A DNA stretch of 12,404 nt, from NCBI GenBank assembly GCA_002747735.1, contig PDQE01000064.1:1-12404 (forward strand), in the 5' to 3' direction. The stretch is from Flavobacteriales bacterium. Its GTDB lineage: Bacteria; Bacteroidota; Bacteroidia; Flavobacteriales; Flavobacteriaceae. How positions within the stretch are numbered: position 1 is the stretch's first letter; each line of letters opens with the position of its first letter. The notes under the pieces were generated by a model. The model was not told the origin of the DNA. It saw only the letters and a program-made list of their open reading frames with translations, and did no database searches. Positions 8,285-12,404 of the stretch are shown piece by piece. A program made the translations under genes and the position numbers.

Positions 8285-8432
8285 ATACCAACTCTAATAT
8301 ATAATGCTACATATAATTGGATAAATTCTCACTTCTACTGCGTTAAAAATACTCGCCATAGCTAAGGCTATATCTGCGTTTTTTGCCTTGTATAAGTGAA
8401 AATTCACACCCAAATCCAATTAGACTTGGTAT
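8285..8432. repeat. Full-length palindromic repeat (MITE-like) with terminal inverted repeats
   Basis: The ends form a terminal inverted repeat: 8285-8298 (ATACCAACTCTAAT) against the reverse complement of 8419-8432 (ATACCAAGTCTAAT), 13 of 14 matching. Inner arms also pair: AATTGGAT near 8315-8322 with ATCCAATT near 8414-8421, and a TCTCACTT/AAGTGAAAA arm. The apex is ATAGC (8358-8362), loop TAAG, GCTAT (8367-8371). The left arm carries an extra stretch of about 15 nt containing ATAATGCTAC. The element encodes no protein. Related pieces lie at 1-62 and 5506-5539, so this is a dispersed family, probably a non-autonomous mobile element or a REP-like repeat moved in trans. Confidence 0.75.
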
Positions 8433-8436
8433 TAGA

Positions 8437-8565
8437 TTAGACTCTATTCTCTTTGCTGATAACTGTGTTGTATGCCGCAAAAACATACGCTTTGTTCTCA
8501 GACAAAATAATGGCATCAATAATCCTATAAATTAAAAAAAGAAATCTAAAGCAATTTTTAATTTT
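8437..8565 (-). pseudogene. Possible coding remnant 1 (start-less 42-codon frame)
   Basis: A minus-strand frame without ATG reads IDAIILSENKAYVFAAYN followed by TVISKENRV and stops at TAA 8437-8439, immediately beside the end of the palindromic repeat. The residue pattern (alternating hydrophobic strand, mixed charges) looks more protein-like than typical A/T-rich spacer. The part further upstream is hydrophobic and low in complexity. I do not recognise a family. It may be the tail of a decayed gene disrupted when the repeat arrived, or chance. Confidence 0.25.
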
Positions 8566-8587
8566 TTAAATAAAATTCAATCCCGTC

Positions 8588-8725
8588 CTAATTATTTTTA
8601 TAAAGCTGCCGTAATTCGTCTATTTTAGTGGCATCGATAAGGTTTTTACTGTTAAGGGGATTATATTTTTTTAGATAAGTCTGGATTTTTTTTTTAAAAA
8701 TACTCAAAAGATAAAATTCATCATT
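8588..8725 (-). pseudogene. Possible coding remnant 2 (start-less 45-codon frame)
   Basis: A minus-strand frame without ATG reads FYLLSIFKKKIQTYLKKYNP, then LNSKNLIDATKIDELRQLYK and NN, stopping at TAG 8588-8590. The C-terminal two thirds look like a helical protein tail with amphipathic spacing. The upstream part overlaps the hairpin at 8696-8740, so any real gene would be interrupted there. No family is recognised. It could be a fragment of the same lost gene as remnant 1, or a chance open frame. Confidence 0.25.
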
Positions 8726-8740
8726 TTATTGAGTAATTTT
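8696..8740. repeat. Imperfect hairpin sharing sequence with the window's left end
   Basis: AAAAATACTCAA (8696-8707) pairs with TTGAGTAATTTT (8729-8740), and ATAAAAT (8711-8717) pairs with ATTTTAT (8723-8729) around loop TCATC. Positions 8713-8730 match 56-73 exactly over 18 nt. Positions 8696-8717 also match the reverse complement of about 67-88 with one difference. It is probably another fragment of a dispersed repeat. Confidence 0.5.
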
Positions 8741-8789
8741 GAGGTGGAAATGGTATTAGGACATTATTAATGAAAATTAAATAAATAAC

Positions 8790-8820
8790 AAAAAAGCCCG
8801 ATGGCTGACCATCGGACTTT
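8790..8820 (-). terminator. Rho-independent terminator of the azurin gene
   Basis: On the minus strand AAAGTCCGATGG pairs with CCATCGGGCTTT (one mismatch) around a 4-nt loop and is followed by a T-run. It lies 28 nt past the azurin stop codon. Confidence 0.85.
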
Positions 8821-8848
8821 GAATAGATTTTTTGTAAATATTGTTGTT

Positions 8849-9376
8849 TTACTCTACAATAAATTTACCGTTCATCATGCTGTAATGTCCGGGAAAACTA
8901 CAAATAAAATCATAAGTTCCGGCAGCCGGTGCATCAAAGGTGATACTGGTTTCTTCACCTCCGCCCAATAATTTGGTATGAACTACAATTGCATCAGTAT
9001 CAGCAGGAATGTAGTCGTTGTCTTTTGCTGCTATAGCTTTTTCTGCAAAGGCAGGAATATCTGTTCCGGGTTTTAATAATACCCAGTTGTGGCCCATTAC
9101 AGATTTATCCATTTCACCTACGTGTTTTAAAACTAAAGTAACCTTTTGGCCAGCTTTTACTTTAAATTCAGATTTATTGAATTTCATTTGGTCATCACCT
9201 TCAATTTCCAAAGTTACAGCATCGGCATTTTCATTAGTGGTAGCAGTGTTTTCTGTTTTAGTTTCCACAGTTTCTTCTGTAGCTGCAGGTTCTGTATCTT
9301 TTTCCTCTTTTTTGTCAGATTTACAGCTCATTATAAAAAGAGCAGAAAGCATTAGTAATAGTGTTATTTTTTTCAT
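8849..9376 (-). CDS. Azurin-like blue copper lipoprotein
   Basis: Azurins are small type 1 copper electron carriers. From ATG at 9376 the product has 175 residues: MKKITLLLMLSALFIMSC is a type II signal peptide with lipidated Cys18, followed by a Lys/Glu/Thr-rich linker (about 19-55) and the azurin fold. Type 1 copper ligands are all present: His96 (MGHNWVL), Cys159, His164 and Met168 in CSFPGHYSMMNG, with Gly95 in the place of the axial carbonyl donor. This start is preferred over the frame's upstream ATG at 9484 because only it puts the signal peptide at the N-terminus. The protein should be tethered to a membrane facing the periplasm or exterior, passing electrons to a terminal oxidase, nitrite reductase or peroxidase, none of which is encoded here. 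It has its own terminator and is separated from the upstream glycosidase gene by 207 nt. Confidence 0.93.
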   Translation of the reverse strand: MKKITLLLMLSALFIMSCKSDKKEEKDTEPAATEETVETKTENTATTNENADAVTLEIEGDDQMKFNKSEFKVKAGQKVTLVLKHVGEMDKSVMGHNWVLLKPGTDIPAFAEKAIAAKDNDYIPADTDAIVVHTKLLGGGEETSITFDAPAAGTYDFICSFPGHYSMMNGKFIVE

Positions 9377-9402
9377 TTTTTGTGTGTTTAAAAATTTGGA
9401 GG

Positions 9403-9415
9403 CTAATGTACAAAA
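9403..9415 (-). promoter_or_regulatory. Possible promoter element upstream of azurin
   Basis: Minus-strand TTTTGTACATTAG, identical to the element upstream of the aldehyde dehydrogenase gene, ends about 27 nt before the azurin ATG. TACATTAG is one base from TAnnTTTG. No clear -33 box is seen. Confidence 0.3.
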
Positions 9416-9583
9416 AATTTTAACTAAAAAATAAATTAAAAGAAATTTATTATTGTAAGACCATTTAGAAGGTACATCCGCCAAACCCCAATTGCGTTAC
9501 ACATTTGTACAAAAGAGATAAAAGGAGGGCAAATAAAAGGTAGATGTTTTTCGTTTAGAAAATTAAAAAATTCCTGTTCTCTT

Positions 9584-11218
9584 TTACTCCGGTTTTTGAT
9601 AAACTCTGACATAATCAACTATCATCCGTTGGGGAAAAATGCTATTGTCTATACCTTTTTGGCCTCCCCAGCTACCACCAACAGCTACGTTTAATATAAG
9701 ATAAAATTTGTGGTCAAAAGGCCATTCGGCAGTAGTTTTATGCTCATTTTCTATATGGTTATAGACTACTCCGTCTAACATAAAGTCTATTTTTTCGGGT
9801 GTCCATTCAATGGCAAAAACATGAAATTCATCATTAGGATTTTCTATAAAAACAGATTTGCCTTTTTGAGTACCAATTATATGGTTGTACGCCTTAGTAT
9901 GTATGGTGCCGTGAATGGTGTCATTATCATATCCCACATGTTCCATAATATCTATTTCACCACTTTCCGGCCAACCTATTTCTTTTATGTTTTCACTTAA
10001 CATCCATATAGCCGACCACATGCCACGTCCCTTTGGCAATTTGGCTCTAACTTCAATATAACCGTACTTCCACCCCGCAAGGCCTTCGGTTTTGAGTCGT
10101 GCAGAAGTATATTGAGCAGTATCAATTTTTGCTTTGTATTCTTGCCAGGTATTTAATAGTTCATTGTTTTTAAAATTATCATTGGCAATTTTTTCTTTAT
10201 GAGCTTCAATGATTAAATTTCCATCTTTTACCCTTGCATTTTTGAGGCTGTCTGTATAATACTGTTCTTCCTGATTGGCTATAAAACCGTAATCATATGT
10301 CCATTTCTTAGGATTGGGTTTTCCGTTGTAATTAAATTCATCGCTCCAGACCAATTCGTAGCTTTTATTAGTTAAATGATTATTGGCCAATTCAAACAGT
10401 AATTCAGGTTCATTAGTAGTTATAAAATCAAATTCCTGATTGAGTAAATTGATTAAATCTTTTTTGTTATTTACAGTCCAGGCATTTAAAGTTAAACCCA
10501 ATTCTCTGGCTTCTGTAACCCAGGCGGGATTCTCATTAAATACTGAAAAATGATAGTCCAATCCGGCAATACCGTCTGCTTTGAGTTCTGCAGGTGATTT
10601 TTCCCCGGTAAGGTATTGGGTATGCAATTTAGGATTGATGTTAAGAAGGCTTAAGAGGATATTATAATCAAAACTAATATAAGAAGAGATATAATCTTCG
10701 GCATTAAGTTCCTTAACTAAATTCAACGTTTTTGCGGCAATTGCTGCTCCACGTTCTTTTGAGGAAGCAGGTTTTAGTTCACAAACCAAACCGGTGGAGG
10801 TGTTATTTTCCATCCCAGCTTGAATATACGCTTTTAATGTGGGTAAATCTTCGCCATTTGAAAGTTTGTTTTTGTTCAAAGTTTTATAATTATTATCCTC
10901 AATGGCTAAACCAAAATAATCCGAATCATGATTTACCACCAATATGCTGTCAGCTGTCATCCTTACATCAAATTCTGAACCGGTACATCCCAATGCTATG
11001 GCGTGCCTTAAAGAAGCAATCGAATTTTCGGGTAGATTTTTAGTCTTCCAAGCTCCGCGATGGGCTACAACCACATTGTTTGCGTATGTAATCTCCTCTT
11101 TCATTTCTTGATTATTACAAGCACTTAAACCGGTAATAACCAATATAATAATAGATAAATAATACATAGCTTCGGTTTTTAAATTATTTTCATTAATCGT
11201 TTGTAAAGTTTTTTGCAT
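9584..11218 (-). CDS. Lipoprotein fusing a glycerophosphodiester phosphodiesterase to a GH16 glycoside hydrolase
   Basis: Numbered from ATG 11218 (544 residues). A hydrophobic segment ends in lipobox LSAC (Cys34), so the enzyme is a membrane-anchored envelope lipoprotein. Residues about 48-275 are a GDPD: His53 in AHRG, ENS at 64-66, metal ligands Glu82 and Asp84 in EFDVR, second catalytic His97 in NHD, and a CELKP strand. GDPDs release glycerol-3-phosphate from glycerophosphodiesters. Residues about 286-544 are GH16, starting YELVWSDEFN, with GRGMWSAIWML and the catalytic motif GEIDIMEH (nucleophile Glu421, Asp423, acid/base Glu426). The extra Met in EIDIME is the laminarinase/agarase form rather than the lichenase form. 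Both active sites look intact. Start choice is uncertain: Met at 11167 sits closer to the hydrophobic core but lacks positive charge, and 11281 gives a very long n-region. It follows glpK and glpF on the same strand. Confidence 0.9.
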   Translation of the reverse strand: MQKTLQTINENNLKTEAMYYLSIIILVITGLSACNNQEMKEEITYANNVVVAHRGAWKTKNLPENSIASLRHAIALGCTGSEFDVRMTADSILVVNHDSDYFGLAIEDNNYKTLNKNKLSNGEDLPTLKAYIQAGMENNTSTGLVCELKPASSKERGAAIAAKTLNLVKELNAEDYISSYISFDYNILLSLLNINPKLHTQYLTGEKSPAELKADGIAGLDYHFSVFNENPAWVTEARELGLTLNAWTVNNKKDLINLLNQEFDFITTNEPELLFELANNHLTNKSYELVWSDEFNYNGKPNPKKWTYDYGFIANQEEQYYTDSLKNARVKDGNLIIEAHKEKIANDNFKNNELLNTWQEYKAKIDTAQYTSARLKTEGLAGWKYGYIEVRAKLPKGRGMWSAIWMLSENIKEIGWPESGEIDIMEHVGYDNDTIHGTIHTKAYNHIIGTQKGKSVFIENPNDEFHVFAIEWTPEKIDFMLDGVVYNHIENEHKTTAEWPFDHKFYLILNVAVGGSWGGQKGIDNSIFPQRMIVDYVRVYQKPE

Positions 11219-11363
11219 GCCTAAAAGTTTCAAGGTTGTTAATTCTTTAGTGCCGATTTCATTTTTTTTAAATATATACAACTCCAGACACGGTTTTTTA
11301 CCATTATGCTATCTGTTTTTTGGTTGTATTTTATCACATTTTTGTTAGACTTACAAAAAGCGA

Positions 11364-12092
11364 TTAAGAAATGGCCATCATCAACCCTGCCGCCAAAATA
11401 GCCCCTGCAATAGGGCCAAATACAGGTATCCAGGCGTACCACCAGTTGTTAGATGCTTTGTTTTTTATGGGTATTAAAGCATGTATAATTCTGGGCCCGA
11501 GATCTCTGGCCGGATTAATGGCGTAGCCTGTGGTACCACCAAGCGATAGGCCAATAGACCAAACTAACAAGGCTACCGGTAATGCTCCAAGTGAACCTAA
11601 GCCAATAATAGTCTCGGGCTCTGTAAGTGTAGCATCCGTAAAATATAATATGGTAAAAATAAGTACAAATGTGCCTATGGTTTCGCTAAAAAAATTGGCA
11701 CCGGTACTTCTTATGGCCGGAGCAGTGCAAAATACGGCTCGTTTGGTATCTGCATCTTCTGTAATTAAAAAATGATGGCGGTATAAAATCCAAGTTAATA
11801 ATGCACCCAACATAGCACCCAACATTTGAGCCAAAATATACATAGGTACTTCTGCCCAAGGAAATCTTCCCGCCGCTGCCAGCCCTATACTTACAGCAGG
11901 ATTGATATGTGCTCCACTATATGGGCCGGCCACTACTACTGCAACATATACGGCCAAAGCCCAGCCGGTAGTAATGAGTATCCAGCCACCGCTGTTTCCA
12001 TAAGTTTTATTGAGGGCTATATTGGCCACTACACCACATCCCAACAATATAAGAATTGTAGTGCCTACTATTTCTGCTATAAAAGGTGTCAT
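11364..12092 (-). CDS. glpF: Glycerol uptake facilitator (aquaglyceroporin, MIP family)
   Basis: The 242-residue inner-membrane channel carries glycerol and small polyols down their gradient. Both pore motifs are present: GAHINPAVSIG (Asn64-Pro65-Ala66) and GYAINPARDLGPR (Asn193-Pro194-Ala195, selectivity Arg196). Asp197 directly after the Arg is characteristic of glycerol facilitators as opposed to strict water channels. Six hydrophobic segments and two half-helices fit the family, and the length is normal. It starts 25 nt after the glycerol kinase stop on the same strand, so the two are almost certainly co-transcribed, the usual way to trap glycerol as glycerol-3-phosphate. The GDPD-GH16 gene follows downstream with no obvious terminator in the gap. 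Confidence 0.95.
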   Translation of the reverse strand: MTPFIAEIVGTTILILLGCGVVANIALNKTYGNSGGWILITTGWALAVYVAVVVAGPYSGAHINPAVSIGLAAAGRFPWAEVPMYILAQMLGAMLGALLTWILYRHHFLITEDADTKRAVFCTAPAIRSTGANFFSETIGTFVLIFTILYFTDATLTEPETIIGLGSLGALPVALLVWSIGLSLGGTTGYAINPARDLGPRIIHALIPIKNKASNNWWYAWIPVFGPIAGAILAAGLMMAIS

Positions 12093-12117
12093 ATTTTTTT
12101 AGTTTTAGGTTGATTTT

Positions 12118-12404
12118 TTAAAAATGGGCCACGGCAGAAATTGCTTTGTGCCATCCTTTAATTAACTTTTTCATTTCAGATTGGTCTGATGTCGGTTGAA
12201 ATGCTTTATCTACTTGCCAAATGTCTTTAATTGTATCGGTACTTTCCCAATATCCAATTGCCAAGCCGGCCAGAAAAGCGGCACCCATGGCTGTGGTTTC
12301 TACTACTTTGGGTCTTACGGTAGTAGCATTGAGCACATCGGCTTGGAACTGCATCAATAAATTATTTACCGTAGCCCCACCATCTACCCGAAGTTCTTTG
12401 ATTT
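12118..12404 (-). CDS. glpK: Glycerol kinase, C-terminal part (cut by window edge)
   Basis: The last 94 codons of an open frame that runs off the right edge. It contains the FGGY-kinase C-terminal signature [12 protein letters not shown], then [24 protein letters not shown] and [10 protein letters not shown], matching glycerol kinase closely. It ends SAVAHF at TAA 12118-12120. Glycerol kinase converts glycerol and ATP to glycerol-3-phosphate in the cytoplasm. The ATG at 12357 is internal, because the conserved sequence continues upstream of it to the edge. Stop-to-start spacing to glpF is 25 nt, supporting one operon. Confidence 0.95.
   Translation of the reverse strand, partial: IKELRVDGGATVNNLLMQFQADVLNATTVRPKVVETTAMGAAFLAGLAIGYWESTDTIKDIWQVDKAFQPTSDQSEMKKLIKGWHKAISAVAHF

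Noticed and set aside
9018..9434. 138-codon plus-strand frame opposite azurin
   Set aside because: It is antisense to azurin, whose copper ligands are all conserved; the Ser/Phe-rich translation is a mirror of the Lys/Glu-rich linker.
9377..9484. N-terminal extension of the azurin frame up to an ATG at 9484
   Set aside because: The extension puts 36 residues before a perfect lipoprotein signal peptide and overlaps the likely promoter; the MKK start at 9376 is far better.
9436..9618. 60-codon minus-strand frame overlapping the end of the GH16 gene
   Set aside because: It overlaps a well-supported coding end, has no recognisable domain and composition typical of a shadow frame.
11239..11442. 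67-codon minus-strand frame across the glpF-GDPD gap
   Set aside because: It overlaps the glpF C-terminus in another frame and shows no domain; no separate gene is needed.
1..12404. CRISPR array, tRNA or rRNA gene, intact insertion sequence
   Set aside because: No regularly spaced direct repeats, no cloverleaf-like gene and no transposase frame were seen on either strand.

Overview
The window reads as chromosomal DNA of a low-GC Bacteroidota bacterium, most likely a marine or environmental member of the Flavobacteriaceae. Support comes from A/T-rich intergenic DNA, several type II lipoprotein signal peptides followed by acidic residues, starts without clear Shine-Dalgarno sequences, a TAnnTTTG-type promoter candidate, a DUF5117-type metalloprotease, and an ECF sigma gene followed by a beta-barrel protein with an anti-sigma-like N-terminus. 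I cannot name a genus.

Layout, left to right. 1-134 holds half of a dispersed palindromic repeat. 135-1660 (minus) is an ALDH7-type aldehyde dehydrogenase whose frame is broken near the C-terminus by an apparent 31-nt deletion. 1795-4322 (minus) is a compact set read as lipoprotein, ECF sigma factor, then membrane-anchored beta-barrel protein, closed by a strong terminator at 1728-1757. A divergent LuxE-like acyl-protein synthetase (4419-5393, plus) seems to use a non-ATG start. It converges on a large zinc metalloprotease lipoprotein (5555-8158, minus). The 690-nt gap at 8159-8848 holds a full-length palindromic repeat with terminal inverted repeats, two coding-like remnants, a second hairpin and the terminator of the next gene. 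8849-9376 (minus) is a lipoprotein azurin.

The right end (9584-12404, minus) is a glycerol-handling cluster read glpK (cut by the window edge), glpF, then a lipoprotein fusing a glycerophosphodiester phosphodiesterase (GDPD) to a family 16 glycoside hydrolase. The set makes metabolic sense. An envelope enzyme could free glycerol-phosphate from a glycan-linked or lipid-derived diester, GlpF would admit glycerol, and GlpK would phosphorylate it. That third gene is the most intriguing object here, because pairing a GDPD with a GH16 suggests a glycerophosphate-decorated glucan or similar polymer as substrate. This is inference.

The second item of interest is the sigma module. Its last gene has a cytoplasmic segment, one inner-membrane helix, a long Asn/Lys/Asp-rich linker and an outer-membrane-type barrel, as if one chain spanned the whole envelope to control the sigma factor. 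I see no tRNA, rRNA, CRISPR array, intact insertion sequence or prophage gene.
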